DNA from: G963556115 sp963666605
Lineage (GTDB): Bacteria; Planctomycetota; SZUA-567
Assembly (NCBI GenBank): GCA_965140405.1
Contig: OZ223208.1
Coordinates: 2,852,001-2,916,000, forward strand
Length of the DNA: 64,000 nt
Reading direction: 5' to 3'
Shown: in pieces, positions 17,463 through 27,518 of the stretch
How positions within the stretch are numbered: position 1 is the stretch's first letter
Layout of the letters: the number at the start of each line of letters is the position of its first letter
The notes under the pieces: model-generated
Told to the model about the DNA's origin: nothing
The model's input: the letters and a program-made list of their open reading frames with translations, nothing else
Database searches by the model: none
Position numbers and translations under genes: made by a program

Positions 17463-17740
17463 ATTGATCTTACTCCATTTTTATTTAGTAGGTTATGCTT
17501 TAGAAAACAATTAGTCTTTATTTGGTGCGCATTACCATTTAACGTGATAGTACCAGAACTCCCAGTAAAATCAGGATCAGTCTCTCCAATATTAATTGAC
17601 CCACTTCCAAATGCATTACTGCCAGCATTTAAAGAGCCTCCACAAAACGCACTCTCTGAACAAAGTATCAATAACAATACGCCTGTTAGTAGTAAAATGT
17701 CACCCCGCACTCTCTCACCTTTCACATATTCATAACCCAA
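17459..17740 (-). pseudogene. Deleted autotransporter: N-terminus fused to gene end
   Basis: This 93-aa frame begins with a hydrophobic signal (ILLLTGVLLLILCSESAFC), followed by Gly/Ser/Asn-rich passenger-like sequence (GGSLNAGSNAFGSGSINIG, TGSSGTITLNGNAHQI). It then switches to a nonsense tail whose DNA (near ATTAGTTTT...CATAACCTACTA) resembles the extreme 3' end of the autotransporter remnant at 62.6 kb. A large internal deletion removed passenger and barrel. A small functional product cannot be excluded. Confidence 0.5.
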
Positions 17741-18238
17741 CCATCCAGTAAGTCAGATTACAGCCAGCCAAAATATCTACCCTATTCTAAACAAATACTT
17801 ATTATATTATACATGACATGCACAAAAAAAGCAACTCATATCAACTCAAACATCTATTTATGTAGCATATTTAAGACAAAATCGCAACAAACACACAAGA
17901 GTAGCTATATCTCACAAATCATTTCATACCATAACAATACAAACCCCTCTGCACGGTTTGCGTTTCCAACATCCCCACTCTCAATAATTTTTTACATCAC
18001 CAAACAGACTAGACAACTTAATATCGGGTATATAATTATGATCTTTAGCGCAAATAAACACATTTATATCTTCAGCACATCATTTCAAAATAGTATTAAA
18101 TATCCATAAACACTCAAACGATGAAGCAGCTACAATCTCAAATCATCCGCTATACGCAATAATCAACAATACAAGCACTCCTTATGCCTATTACACCTTT
18201 AAACAAAAAATTTCGAATATTATTGTGCATCACAAATC
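17741..18238. other. AT-rich intergenic stretch
   Basis: About 500 bp with only weak open frames that lack ribosome sites. I see no gene; the promoter for the truncated autotransporter frame probably lies in its left part. Confidence 0.4.
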
Positions 18239-18424
18239 AGTTCAACCCCGAACAATACAGTCCCATCAAATCCGCATCATTTGACGGTATAACAGGAGGT
18301 AGTCAAACACACCGTAAATCACAACTAATTCAACAACAATAACTTACAAAAACACCCCCTACCCTGAGGGGCAACCAAGAAACTTAAAGTAGTAAGTCTC
18401 TGACATCAAAGACTTACTACTTTA
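18239..18424 (+). repeat. Dispersed intergenic element, copy D (with terminator)
   Basis: It shares the landmarks AAATCCGCATCATTTGACGG, TATAACAGGAGGTAGTCAA and CCCCTACCCTGAGGGGCAACC. The CCCCT/AGGGG arms can form a hairpin directly before CAACCA. The terminator is different in sequence from copy C but paired in the same way. Confidence 0.65.
18386..18424. terminator. Bidirectional intrinsic terminator (copy D)
   Basis: AAAGTAGTAAGTCT pairs with AGACTTACTACTTT around CTGACATCAA. Compared with copy C, several stem positions changed on both arms, keeping the pairing. Confidence 0.75.
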
Positions 18425-18453
18425 TCATCAACACTTAACTATTCGTATCTACC

Positions 18454-18732
18454 TCAGTCCAGTTGCTTCGCATCTAAGATATGTGAAGTTCTTAACTTCC
18501 ACTTACTGTCTTTATCGTTTCTTAAGATTTGTAGAGCATCTATCTCTATGATTTTAAAGTCCTCAGTCGCATTTATAGGGATGTTCTTCTGGATGACTCT
18601 TAGTACAATATATTCTCAACTATTGCCAACCAACTTAGCCACTGTGATCTTGAAGGTAAGATCTAGGTTTGTCATTGATTCAGCAACACCTTTATTTCTG
18701 ATTTGCAATTTGGAGAAGAAGTATCTAGAATA
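18454..18732 (-). pseudogene. Small secreted protein family, truncated copy
   Basis: Minus-strand codons read KLVGNS-stop-EYIVLRVIQKNIPI, then KIIEIDALQILRNDKDSKWK and LRTSHILDAKQLD. It is homologous to 17043-17462. It has an internal TGA, and its 5' third has been replaced by an IS30-type remnant beginning near 18732. Confidence 0.75.
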
Positions 18733-19051
18733 CTAATAACTATGCCAATGGCAAAGAGTTTGCTGGACATATAGAAGTAAACAGTAATTTTGATAACAAG
18801 AGCTTTTTCTATCATCAATATAGTGTCTGGGAGCGTGGTTGTAACGAAAAATTAATGTCTTGTCTTGTACAAAGACAATATTTCCCTAAAGGTAAAGAGC
18901 TGCTGAATATACCAGCAAACTAGTTAAGAAGAGTTGAGGAATGGGTTAACAGTCAACTTGGAAAGAGACAGGGATTTAAAAAGCCCACTTGAAGTATATA
19001 AGCAGGCTTCGTAAAAAGTGCAAGTGTTGCACTTAGAATTTGAATCCAAGA
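18733..19051 (+). mobile_element. IS30-family element, 3' remnant
   Basis: It matches the end of the IS30-like element at 33633-34500: YANGKEFAGHIEVN, SVWERGCNEK, YFPKGKELLNIPAN, then stop TAG in NIPAN-stop-LRRVEEWV and a terminal TAA at 19012. The right inverted repeat GCAAGTGTTGCACTTAGAAT is at about 19020. Only the DDE C-terminal part remains, with frameshifts. Confidence 0.8.
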
Positions 19052-19174
19052 AGACTAAAACAGAATGTACCATTAATTACATAAATACCAAGCAATTACA
19101 AAATGCCCTTTAAAGAACCCATCAGATTAAAATTTGACAGACAAGCTGAACCTTTAAATAGTTGATAAAGTCTA

Positions 19175-21187
19175 CTAATTATTCGTTTTCAAGTCCTCAA
19201 ATAATGCTATAAATTTTGAACTATCTCTATAAAACACCGGTGGTTCCCCGATATTTGCACGAACAGTATGATCACCTCCTGTATACCTCTCACCAGAGAA
19301 GAGGTGAATCCAGTTATCTTCTGGCAAGTATACTTCCCAATCTGTGACTTCTTTCTCCAAAACTGGAGCCACAAGTATATCCCTACCGAATAAGTACTCA
19401 TACCTAATATCATAGGCTTTAGAATCGCCTTCATAATGCATAAATAGAGGTCTTTGAATAGGTAGCCCTTCTTCAACTGCTTCATTTATACAGTACGTTC
19501 GATACTCTTTTAATCTCTTGAAGATATTCGTCATTCTCGCAAAGTGCTTTAGTGTATCTTCATCAGAATCAAATTGATGATTATCTTTTGGGCGGTTGCC
19601 TTCATGCCCACGTAAGAACGAAGTAAATGTATTCATATCCAACCAACGCATCATAAGTTCTTTCGAACGTTTCATCCCATGAAGGGTAGTGTATCCTCCA
19701 ATATCACTGTGATGATAGCAGTTACCCAGAATCCCTGATGAGAGCGCAGCAACTACTACAGAAGCTATTCCATCATCAATACACCACTCAACACACTGAT
19801 CCCCTGCCCAGAGAAGTGGACAGTACCTCTGTGTGCCTGTAAAGCCTGCACGCATAAAGTACACAATCTCTCCAAGCTTTCCAGCTTCACTAACAGCTTC
19901 ATAATTTGTCTTTGCCCACAAAGCAGGCCACATATTATGCATTATCTCGCCGGTCTTCCCATTAGACAATATACAGTCTGTAGGTAGATACTCACCAAAG
20001 TCTGCCATCCAGCCATCAAGACCGAAGTCTATCAAGTTCTTTGTAATCACATCCTTCTTATACCACGCTACTGCTTCCTCACTTGTCAGATCAATTATAC
20101 CACAGTTAAACTCACCAAAGTCAACGAGGTAATCTTGACCAGCAAAGTCTTTTACCAAGTACCCCTCAGCCTTTGCTACATTGAATATACTCTCATTCTC
20201 AAGAACAAAAGGTGTAATATATCCAAGGAAACGGATCCCCTCTTTCTTGAGTTCCCATATCTTTTTATCAAGACCGGGATAACGCTCTTTATCCCACTTC
20301 CAGTTCCAGTACAGCCGCTGTCCGAATGAAGTATTGTTTATCCCTTCCCAATCCTGACACCACAAACCAGCAACACTGATATTTCTATCAAGAGCCTTAT
20401 CAAGTAAGCTTTGTACCACCTCAGTACCACCTTGAATCCCAAGCACAACACCTTCATGAGTCCATGCAGGCAGAGCTGGCTGGTGCCCAAAATACTCAGA
20501 GATACTCTTAGCAAGACCTACAAATGTTTGAGCAGTACCAATGGTTAGACCTGTCGGAGTGTCCCAAGCCTGAAGCTCATGATAGCTTTCATTCTTAAAG
20601 TTAAAGTCCATATAAGCAGTACAGTCCAAATGACAGAAGTACTTTTCCGAAGAGACAAATGTAGGCTGAGGATAGTTTGTATTATAATAATCCCCACCTG
20701 CTCTATCATGAACATCAGCAAGGAATGTGGTATAGGTCTTCTTATTACGTCCGACACCAGGTTCAGAGGTCCATAAAGGGAATTTTTTTCCTCTCAAGTT
20801 GAAGTGCGTGAACTGCTCACCACAACCAAAGATCTTTTCGCTCTCTTGAGCAGCAACCCTTATCCAAACTCGATTGATCTCATCATCATAATATGAAAAA
20901 GAGAGCTTTAAATACTCACCTCCATCATCGAATAACTCAACACCAACTATAGGGGTATCACCATTCATAAGAGTAATACTAGAGCTGCTTTCACACTCTT
21001 CAACCTTGAAATTCCTCAAAGGTATCTTCTCAAAGACATCATCCTCTATTTGAAAGTTACCTCGATACATATCATACTTTGCAGTACCTCGACCAACATA
21101 AAAGAACGGTTTATCCTTTGAGTGGTTGATGATATCTATTCCATTATACTTGATTTGAAAACCTTCTTCAGATTTTACAATATTCAT
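19175..21187 (-). CDS. yihQ: Sulfoquinovosidase (GH31)
   Basis: A 670-aa GH31 enzyme that releases sulfoquinovose from sulfoquinovosyl glycerol or other sulfoquinovosides. It shows the YihQ signature rather than a plain alpha-glucosidase: nucleophile D396 in GWMADFGEYLPTD, acid/base D463 in LLWAGDQ, and the sulfonate-recognition set Q278 (CQDWEG), R291 and W294 (GQRLYWNW) and Y499 (HSDIGGYTT), matching E. coli Q288, R301, W304 and Y508 at a steady offset. No signal peptide is seen, so it acts in the cytoplasm on imported glycosides. It is the last gene of a 12-gene minus-strand cluster, after the DUF4867 gene. Confidence 0.93.
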   Translation of the reverse strand: MNIVKSEEGFQIKYNGIDIINHSKDKPFFYVGRGTAKYDMYRGNFQIEDDVFEKIPLRNFKVEECESSSSITLMNGDTPIVGVELFDDGGEYLKLSFSYYDDEINRVWIRVAAQESEKIFGCGEQFTHFNLRGKKFPLWTSEPGVGRNKKTYTTFLADVHDRAGGDYYNTNYPQPTFVSSEKYFCHLDCTAYMDFNFKNESYHELQAWDTPTGLTIGTAQTFVGLAKSISEYFGHQPALPAWTHEGVVLGIQGGTEVVQSLLDKALDRNISVAGLWCQDWEGINNTSFGQRLYWNWKWDKERYPGLDKKIWELKKEGIRFLGYITPFVLENESIFNVAKAEGYLVKDFAGQDYLVDFGEFNCGIIDLTSEEAVAWYKKDVITKNLIDFGLDGWMADFGEYLPTDCILSNGKTGEIMHNMWPALWAKTNYEAVSEAGKLGEIVYFMRAGFTGTQRYCPLLWAGDQCVEWCIDDGIASVVVAALSSGILGNCYHHSDIGGYTTLHGMKRSKELMMRWLDMNTFTSFLRGHEGNRPKDNHQFDSDEDTLKHFARMTNIFKRLKEYRTYCINEAVEEGLPIQRPLFMHYEGDSKAYDIRYEYLFGRDILVAPVLEKEVTDWEVYLPEDNWIHLFSGERYTGGDHTVRANIGEPPVFYRDSSKFIALFEDLKTNN

Positions 21188-21241
21188 ATATCTTCCTTTA
21201 TCACCCTTAATAGTAATATTACTAAGGATCAGAACGTATTT

Positions 21242-21919
21242 CTATATTGTCATTACTTCGATATTCTCACCAACAATACCAACATACGCCTTATTATCAA
21301 CAAGGTTTGTCGCATCAGGATGAGCAATCAGCCATTTATTGGTCATAAAGAGTAATTCATTCTCACAGCTCTTTATACTATGCTCGTGATCTAGCACATA
21401 GTTTGTACCTTTAGTAAGTATGATCACACTTCTAAAGCCATTACTATCTACCTTACACGGAGCAAAATGCAAGGTCGTTGCATAGACCTCCACAGCACAA
21501 CCCTGTGGCAGATAGAATGCTTCAATCTTTTCTGAGGAGTACTTATTCTCTTCTATATCCCATATATGCCCTAGCAACAAAACAATATCAGTCACAGCAT
21601 ATATAACCTCGCTACATTTATGATACTCAAGGCCATTTAACATAGTATTGTTGCCATTACAGTAACCAACCTCTATAGGCATTTCACCATAAATACTATT
21701 TCTTACTTGTAAGCATACAGGAGCATCTTCCAGCTCAGCAACTGATGCGACATACGTATTACCAGTATCCGGCAACTCACTTGAATCCATCATATATGAA
21801 TCAAACTGCTCAAAGGAATATCCAGCTACAATACGTCCATACTTACTAAACCCCATACCAACCACAGCATTAATCTCTACTGACGTGTTTGTAGCTTTCA
21901 ATTTATCCAAAGTATTCAT
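21242..21919 (-). CDS. DUF4867-type cupin-like protein of sulfoquinovose cluster
   Basis: A 225-aa cytosolic protein with mixed beta content and conserved bits such as GTNYVLDHEHS, MTNKWLIAHPD and VGENIEV. I recognise the DUF4867 family, which occurs beside sugar isomerases and, as I recall, in transaldolase-type sulfoglycolysis gene clusters. It starts 1 nt beyond the stop of the isomerase gene, so they are translationally coupled. A role in anomerisation or isomerisation of the sulfo-sugar is plausible but unproven from sequence. Confidence 0.65.
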   Translation of the reverse strand: MNTLDKLKATNTSVEINAVVGMGFSKYGRIVAGYSFEQFDSYMMDSSELPDTGNTYVASVAELEDAPVCLQVRNSIYGEMPIEVGYCNGNNTMLNGLEYHKCSEVIYAVTDIVLLLGHIWDIEENKYSSEKIEAFYLPQGCAVEVYATTLHFAPCKVDSNGFRSVIILTKGTNYVLDHEHSIKSCENELLFMTNKWLIAHPDATNLVDNKAYVGIVGENIEVMTI

Positions 21920-21920
21920 A

Positions 21921-23243
21921 TTAATTAATCAACTCCCATCCTTTTATCTTAGCTACAATCTCAAATGGTCTCACATAGTCACCATAAACTAGCGATGCAT
22001 GATGAGCCACACCAGTACTAACAATCTTATCAAGCACATTCTTTACACCTTCTGCAAAGACCGCTTTTGCGTACGTACCGCGCAATTCCTTATCCATTGG
22101 TACAGCTGTACCCTTCTGGACAAACACACGTACATCGAGTCCTGCAGAATCAATACGGAATATGGAGATTTCACCAGACTTGAGTACAAAGTCAGCGGTT
22201 ACTCCCTTACCTCCAGCAAAATAAGTATCTAATGAACGCACACACTTATCATCACATAGATTACAAGGCGCCACACCACAATGCCACAAAAGAGCATAAT
22301 CTTCTTCAAAGTTGACTTGAGAAAAATCAAAGAGATATGGGGTCTGCCCACCTATAGCCCTATGAGCAAGCATCGATAACGCACCTTCAAGATCACCCTC
22401 ACACCCAAGGATATAGTCTTCACTCTGTAGTAATGACATTGCCGCACACGGACTGATACCATACTCTCCAGCAAATTCCGGCCAACACCTAATAGCCAGA
22501 GCATCTAATTTCTTACCTTCGACAAATACATTTAACTTTGCAGCAAGTTTAGCAACAAGCTCAAGCTGCTCTTCACTTATCCCTGAGACATCAAAGAGGC
22601 GCTGAAGTTGTGTCTTCCTTTCAACTACTGCCTGCTCATCGACCTCGACGTTAAAGATATCTGCTAATTCAAAGTGATCAACAAGTATACCTAGTTCTCT
22701 ATATACATTGAGATCATATACACCTAGATTAAAGAACCCATCAGCTCTATATCCAGCTATACCTACATGTGAGTCTTTATAACAAGCCAAAATCCTTACA
22801 GCGTCAATCCAGTCTTCATCAATATCATCACCAATCACAGTCTGATAACTCTTGAATCCAGACTTGAAAAGATTGGAAGCATTGAGGTTTACTCCACATA
22901 CAGAGTTCAGCCTAATCTTACCACCATTATATGGGAGTTCATTCAAACCCCAAAGAAGAATTGGCTTCCCCAAAACTTTATTAATTTCCAAGACCAAATG
23001 CCCAAGATGGAATGTTCCGCTAATACATACAAAAGCATCTACATCTTCAGCGAGCAACTTCTTTGCAGCCGCCTTTGCGTTGTCGACCTCTATGACCAAT
23101 TTCTCTTCAGCTACTATTTCTATATCATCCCTTGCCATCAACTCTCTAAGCTTAGCCGAGTAGATCTCTTGCGCTGCAACGTAGTCAAATGTCTTTCGTC
23201 CAAGACAAGCAACACCCAACCTTACCTTATACTTATTGCTCAT
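21921..23243 (-). CDS. L-fucose/L-arabinose isomerase-fold sugar isomerase (candidate sulfoquinovose isomerase)
   Basis: A 440-aa protein starting YKVRLGVACLGRKTFD. It has the two Rossmann-like domains of the FucI/AraA superfamily: DVDAFVCISGTFHLGH, LWGLNELPYNGGKIRLNS, then the catalytic-domain stretch LDALAIRCWPEFAGEYGISP and CAAMSLL, with acidic residues suited to a divalent metal. Placed between a sulfoquinovosidase and a transaldolase-family enzyme, it most likely converts sulfoquinovose to 6-deoxy-6-sulfofructose. The 236-bp gap upstream may contain an internal promoter. Classical L-fucose metabolism is unlikely because fuculokinase and fuculose-P aldolase are absent. Confidence 0.75.
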   Translation of the reverse strand: MSNKYKVRLGVACLGRKTFDYVAAQEIYSAKLRELMARDDIEIVAEEKLVIEVDNAKAAAKKLLAEDVDAFVCISGTFHLGHLVLEINKVLGKPILLWGLNELPYNGGKIRLNSVCGVNLNASNLFKSGFKSYQTVIGDDIDEDWIDAVRILACYKDSHVGIAGYRADGFFNLGVYDLNVYRELGILVDHFELADIFNVEVDEQAVVERKTQLQRLFDVSGISEEQLELVAKLAAKLNVFVEGKKLDALAIRCWPEFAGEYGISPCAAMSLLQSEDYILGCEGDLEGALSMLAHRAIGGQTPYLFDFSQVNFEEDYALLWHCGVAPCNLCDDKCVRSLDTYFAGGKGVTADFVLKSGEISIFRIDSAGLDVRVFVQKGTAVPMDKELRGTYAKAVFAEGVKNVLDKIVSTGVAHHASLVYGDYVRPFEIVAKIKGWELIN

Positions 23244-23374
23244 TATTACTCCTTATTTTATAGTATTATAAATGCAGGCGAATCAATTATTGTTCACTCC
23301 ACGCCCAACATCTTGTTTTCATTTTAAGATTTTTGTACAGAGAATTGATATGCAACTAGAGATGCTAAAATCAT

Positions 23375-23418
23375 GGGCATATTTACATCCTAGACAGAAT
23401 CTTTCTGCCAATATGCCC
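23375..23418. other. Hairpin between TRAP and isomerase genes
   Basis: GGGCATATT at 23375-23383 pairs perfectly with AATATGCCC at 23410-23418 across a 26-nt loop, in the only sizeable gap (236 bp) of the cluster. It may attenuate or stabilise the message between the transport genes and the downstream catabolic genes. Confidence 0.4.
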
Positions 23419-23479
23419 ACTCATATAATTTATTTAACGATACTACCTCACACTAGGTTACTTACTAAATAACTTAATA

Positions 23480-24523
23480 TTATTTCATTTCCAGCGCATA
23501 CTCTTCATTGATAACCTTTTCAGCTCGAGCAATTATTTCCTGATACTTTGTAAATAGTGCCTTATTCTCAGGGCTTAGATTTACAAACCAACCAATTACT
23601 GGAGCAGCAGCAGCTTTAAATTCAAGCTTCTCTTCTGGTGTTGGAGTATAGATAGTACCACCTTTCTCAACAAATGCCTCATACGCTGGCACTTCATTAA
23701 ACCTTGGATAAGTGCGTAAGTAGCTCTTGATAATGTCAAAACCATCAATCACAATCTTTTTGTGCTCATCACTTAGACTTTCAAATTTACTCTGACTCAT
23801 AAACCAAGTACCAGCTGCATACGCATGACCATCAAGAGTGATATACTTTATACTGTCATCAAGGTTGATTGCTTTAATATCAGTAATACCATTTTTAGTA
23901 CCCTCAACAATTCCCGTTGCAAGTGCAGTATACAACTCACCCCAAACAATACCTGTAGGCGCTCCACCCATTGCAGTTACCAATCTTTTCTGCACATCAG
24001 CAGGGATAGTTCTTATCTTCATACCTTCAATGTCTTTTGGACTTTTGATAAGTTTTTTAGTTGTTGCAAAGTTTCTCCAGCCACCGCTATTTGAGATAAC
24101 CATAAGGCGTGCATTTGGTACCTTTGACATGATACCTGCTCTAAGTTGAGCAATAAAATCTTGTTGATCAAAAACCATCTCAGCAATACGGTCATTCTTG
24201 AGCATATATGGGAGATCAAATACAGCAAATGGAGCCCAGAAGTTTGCTACTTCACCAATATTTGATTGGTAACAGTCGACCACATCCATATTAAGAGCTT
24301 CAAAACACTCTCTTCCCCCGCCGCATAGATTTGAGCCATGGTGCAGAGTAACTTTTATCTCACCATTTGACTGGGATTCAACATAAAACTTGAACGCCTG
24401 CATCGCTTCGCCATTATAGCCATCTACTCTAGGGTCATTTGATAGCATACTCAACTCAACAGCTTGTGAGGTAAATGTAAATGTTGCAACAAGTAGCAGA
24501 ACCAACAAGGTTAATTTTTTCAT
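23480..24523 (-). CDS. dctP: TRAP transporter substrate-binding protein
   Basis: A 347-aa periplasmic binding protein with a signal peptide (MKKLTLLVLLLVATFTFTSQA). It has the DctP-family core IEGMKIRTIPADVQ, whose Arg normally salt-bridges the acidic group of the ligand, and WGELYTALATGIVEG. It feeds the DctQM permease encoded immediately upstream in the same operon. The ligand is an organic acid or sulfonate; from context a sulfoquinovoside, sulfolactate or DHPS. A Cys-rich loop (NLCGGGRECFEAL) may form a disulfide. Confidence 0.9.
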   Translation of the reverse strand: MKKLTLLVLLLVATFTFTSQAVELSMLSNDPRVDGYNGEAMQAFKFYVESQSNGEIKVTLHHGSNLCGGGRECFEALNMDVVDCYQSNIGEVANFWAPFAVFDLPYMLKNDRIAEMVFDQQDFIAQLRAGIMSKVPNARLMVISNSGGWRNFATTKKLIKSPKDIEGMKIRTIPADVQKRLVTAMGGAPTGIVWGELYTALATGIVEGTKNGITDIKAINLDDSIKYITLDGHAYAAGTWFMSQSKFESLSDEHKKIVIDGFDIIKSYLRTYPRFNEVPAYEAFVEKGGTIYTPTPEEKLEFKAAAAPVIGWFVNLSPENKALFTKYQEIIARAEKVINEEYALEMK

Positions 24524-24582
24524 TTAATTTCTCCAATTATCAAACACAATAAAACTCTACAAACACAATAATGATATACACA

Positions 24583-25863
24583 CTACAACAACCCTAATAC
24601 CCGCGGTAAGAACATCACGATACCAGGGACAAACGATATTAATAGAATTACAAAAAACTCAACAGCCAAGAACGGAACAATCTCTCTTGAGATAACCGAG
24701 AGCCTCTCTTTAGATATTGATGAGGCAACAAACAATACGAGCCCCATTGGAGGAGTTGCGAGCCCAACTGTAACATTTACACACATGACAACAGCAAAGT
24801 GAACAGGATCAATTCCAAACTTCATTACAAGTGGTTGTAAGATAGGTCCAAGGATCAAAATTGCCGGACCCGCGTCAAGAATCATTCCTACCAAGAATAG
24901 AAATATATTGATTAGAAATAGTAAGAGATACTTGTTATCGGTGAGCGTACCAATACTAGAGGCTATCTTTTCTGGAAGACCAGATATAGAGACCACTGAT
25001 GAAAAAACAGTCGCCGCACTTACAAGAAGTAGTACAATACCAGACTGCACAGCCGCATTCTTCAGTACTTTTGGAATTTCATTCATCTTGAGATTTTTTG
25101 TGATAAATACCCCGAGAATAAATGCATAGGCGACAGCGACAGCCGCAGACTCCGTTGGAGTAAATACACCACTAAGGATACCACCTAAAAGGATAACAGG
25201 TGTAAGCATTGGTAGTATTGCCTTTTTTGTTGCTTTTGCGCGCTGACCCCATGTAAACGGCTCTTCTTTGCCAAAGTCATTCTTCTTTGAGATAAAGTAC
25301 GCAACAATCATTAGACCAAAGGCAATCAAAAGTCCTGGTGCAAACCCTGCGGCAAACATTGCAGCAACAGGAACACCCATTACGTATGAGTACAAGATCA
25401 TCAATCCACTAGGAGGGATGATTGGACCTATAACAGAGGATGCAGCAGTTACAGCTGCGGAGAACTTGGTGGTATACCCTGCTTTCTCCATCGCTGGAAT
25501 CATCATTGAACCAATGGCAGAGGTATCTGCAACCGCAGAACCACTCAGACCAGCAAAGAGAACAGAAGACAAAATATTTACGTGAGCAAGTCCACCTCTT
25601 ATATGCCCCACAAGCCCTCTAGCAAAATCCACCAGTGCCTTGGTCGTGCCACCAGAATTCATAAAGTCACCAGCAAGAATAAAGAACGGCACAGCCATCA
25701 TCGGAAAGCTATTTATGCCATTGAACATCCTTGCGACAAGCATATTCAAGTACACAAGTTTATCGTTAGCAACTAGATCAAAACAAGCACCAAAAAGCAT
25801 TGCAAAGAACACAGACATGCCTAAAAATAGCATTACCAAGAATGTCCAAAAAAACAGCGCCAT
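24583..25863 (-). CDS. dctM: TRAP transporter large permease subunit
   Basis: A 426-aa DctM-type protein with about 12 membrane helices. Family motifs include NSFPMMAVPFFILAGDFMNS, AGLSGSAVADTSAIGSMMIP and the elevator-domain stretch MILDAGPAILILGPILQP. It carries out Na+-coupled secondary transport across the inner membrane with DctQ and DctP. It lies between dctQ and dctP in the same orientation. Confidence 0.93.
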   Translation of the reverse strand: MALFFWTFLVMLFLGMSVFFAMLFGACFDLVANDKLVYLNMLVARMFNGINSFPMMAVPFFILAGDFMNSGGTTKALVDFARGLVGHIRGGLAHVNILSSVLFAGLSGSAVADTSAIGSMMIPAMEKAGYTTKFSAAVTAASSVIGPIIPPSGLMILYSYVMGVPVAAMFAAGFAPGLLIAFGLMIVAYFISKKNDFGKEEPFTWGQRAKATKKAILPMLTPVILLGGILSGVFTPTESAAVAVAYAFILGVFITKNLKMNEIPKVLKNAAVQSGIVLLLVSAATVFSSVVSISGLPEKIASSIGTLTDNKYLLLFLINIFLFLVGMILDAGPAILILGPILQPLVMKFGIDPVHFAVVMCVNVTVGLATPPMGLVLFVASSISKERLSVISREIVPFLAVEFFVILLISFVPGIVMFLPRVLGLL

Positions 25864-25961
25864 ATATTACTCCTTTTCTTGCTGTTTAAAACTGAGCAAG
25901 TAATTATTTTTAACAAACACAACTTTTAATTAGTGATGGTTCAACAATCACACAAATCCTG

Positions 25962-26495
25962 CTATCTCTTTATAATAATGCTATCAGCCAACTCTTTATA
26001 CCTCTTAGTAGCAAAGCAGTTTATATATACCAAGTACTTCTCAATACCTACCAGTATCATTAGTGCAAATCCAATAGGTAGGCACAAATAGATATAGAAC
26101 ATAGAGAATGGTATCGAGGTAGCAGTAGAAGCTAGTCCACCAATAGCGTAACTTACAGAATACTTGAAGAAGATAAAGAGAATAACCGTCTCAATAATCA
26201 GGTATATAAAGGTAATAATTGTAAATGCTCTCGGCGTTACACGCGCCAGTATCACATCCAAATTCACAAATAAGTTTCTTCTATACCCAATAGGGGCTAC
26301 TAGGAATGCCAGCCAAACCATCGTAAATAACGATATCTCCTCAGTCCATCCTGGAGGGCTATTCAGTACATACCTACAGAAAACTTGATATACAACAAGA
26401 ATCGACATTGAAGCTATGAAAAAAGCGACAATCCACAATAAAACCTTATGTATTGACGTATTAATTTTTGTGATACCAGATATTAATTTATTCAT
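25962..26495 (-). CDS. dctQ: TRAP transporter small permease subunit
   Basis: A 177-aa protein with four hydrophobic helices and the DctQ-family pattern YQVFCRYVLNSPPGWTEEIS followed by WLAFLVAPIGYRR. It forms the membrane scaffold for DctM. The order on the minus strand is dctQ, dctM, dctP. Confidence 0.9.
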   Translation of the reverse strand: MNKLISGITKINTSIHKVLLWIVAFFIASMSILVVYQVFCRYVLNSPPGWTEEISLFTMVWLAFLVAPIGYRRNLFVNLDVILARVTPRAFTIITFIYLIIETVILFIFFKYSVSYAIGGLASTATSIPFSMFYIYLCLPIGFALMILVGIEKYLVYINCFATKRYKELADSIIIKR

Positions 26496-26578
26496 CTACA
26501 TGCTCCAAAGAAGTCCATTAATTAAACATATATTTGTGATTCTATACCCACAGTGGCATTGTATAACTTTACCACAAA

Positions 26579-27502
26579 CTAAAGACTAAAAACAAAGAGT
26601 ACCGCAATTACCATAAATATAAAACTTACTACATTACTGACATTCACTAGTGTCCCAGCCAACTTCTTATCATAATTGAAGAGAACCGAATAAGGAATAA
26701 TTGACATCCCAATTGGAAGAATCAAACTTAGTACGACAATCTGACGAACTTCCTCAGCCACTGGCAGCATCACCCAGACTAGAAACGCTGCCGCAATGCC
26801 AAGTATATACCTTAGTGACAATACTGACACGAGCCTCCTTATTGTCCCTTTATCAATATCAAAGGTCATAAACATGCCAATAACCAGCAGAACAAGTACT
26901 GAGTTTGCCCCTGCAACAACATCCAAAAAGTTTAAAAACATTTTAGGATATGTGACAGGATATACCGCAAAGATAATACCAACGATATAAACAACAAAAG
27001 CAGGAAAAGTAATAAGTCTTTTTATAATATACTTGCCATCTATCTTATGCTTCACTGGTGAGTAATAGATCGCAAGAATATATGATGAGCCAAAAACAAT
27101 AAGAGCATTACCAAGGTCAAACATTGCTATGTATAACAACCCACTACTTCCCCAAATAGCCTGAACAAATGGATATGCAAACAGACCTATATTAAAGCCC
27201 GCACACGAGATAATGAGTAAACCTTTGTACGCTTTTTCCTGAGTCTTACGAAAAGCTAAGATACCGACGCCACTCATCAAAAGGTTGAAGGCAATACTAA
27301 TTATGACTACATTTAGCATCGAGCCTTCAAGAGGAGCTTTATAAAACGTTCTCAAAACTACCGCAGGAAGTGTGAAATTCATAATCAGATTTACAAGCGA
27401 CTTACTATCTTCGACTCTCAGAATTGAGAGTCGTTTGAAGACATAGCCAAACAAGATAATACTCACATACAAGCCGATAACCGGATACGCGTCAGCAACC
27501 AT
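26579..27502 (-). CDS. AEC (auxin efflux carrier)-family permease
   Basis: A 307-aa protein of about ten membrane helices with the AEC pattern LVNLIMNFTLPAVVLRTFYK near the N-terminus, FNIGLFAYPFV and ILPIGMSIIPYSVLFNYD. Family members move organic anions such as malate, malonate or auxin-like acids. Between sulfoglycolysis enzymes and TRAP genes it is a good candidate to export the C3-sulfonate end product (DHPS or sulfolactate), but an importer role is also possible. Confidence 0.8.
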   Translation of the reverse strand: MVADAYPVIGLYVSIILFGYVFKRLSILRVEDSKSLVNLIMNFTLPAVVLRTFYKAPLEGSMLNVVIISIAFNLLMSGVGILAFRKTQEKAYKGLLIISCAGFNIGLFAYPFVQAIWGSSGLLYIAMFDLGNALIVFGSSYILAIYYSPVKHKIDGKYIIKRLITFPAFVVYIVGIIFAVYPVTYPKMFLNFLDVVAGANSVLVLLVIGMFMTFDIDKGTIRRLVSVLSLRYILGIAAAFLVWVMLPVAEEVRQIVVLSLILPIGMSIIPYSVLFNYDKKLAGTLVNVSNVVSFIFMVIAVLFVFSL

Positions 27503-27518
27503 TTATTATCACCATCAT

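Noticed and set aside
19175..21187. Ordinary alpha-glucosidase or alpha-xylosidase
   Set aside because: The residues recognised as sulfonate binding in YihQ (Q278, R291, W294, Y499) are all conserved.
21921..23243. Classical L-fucose or L-arabinose catabolism
   Set aside because: No kinase or phosphate aldolase of those pathways is present, whereas a clear sulfoquinovosidase and sulfonate-type enzymes flank the isomerase.
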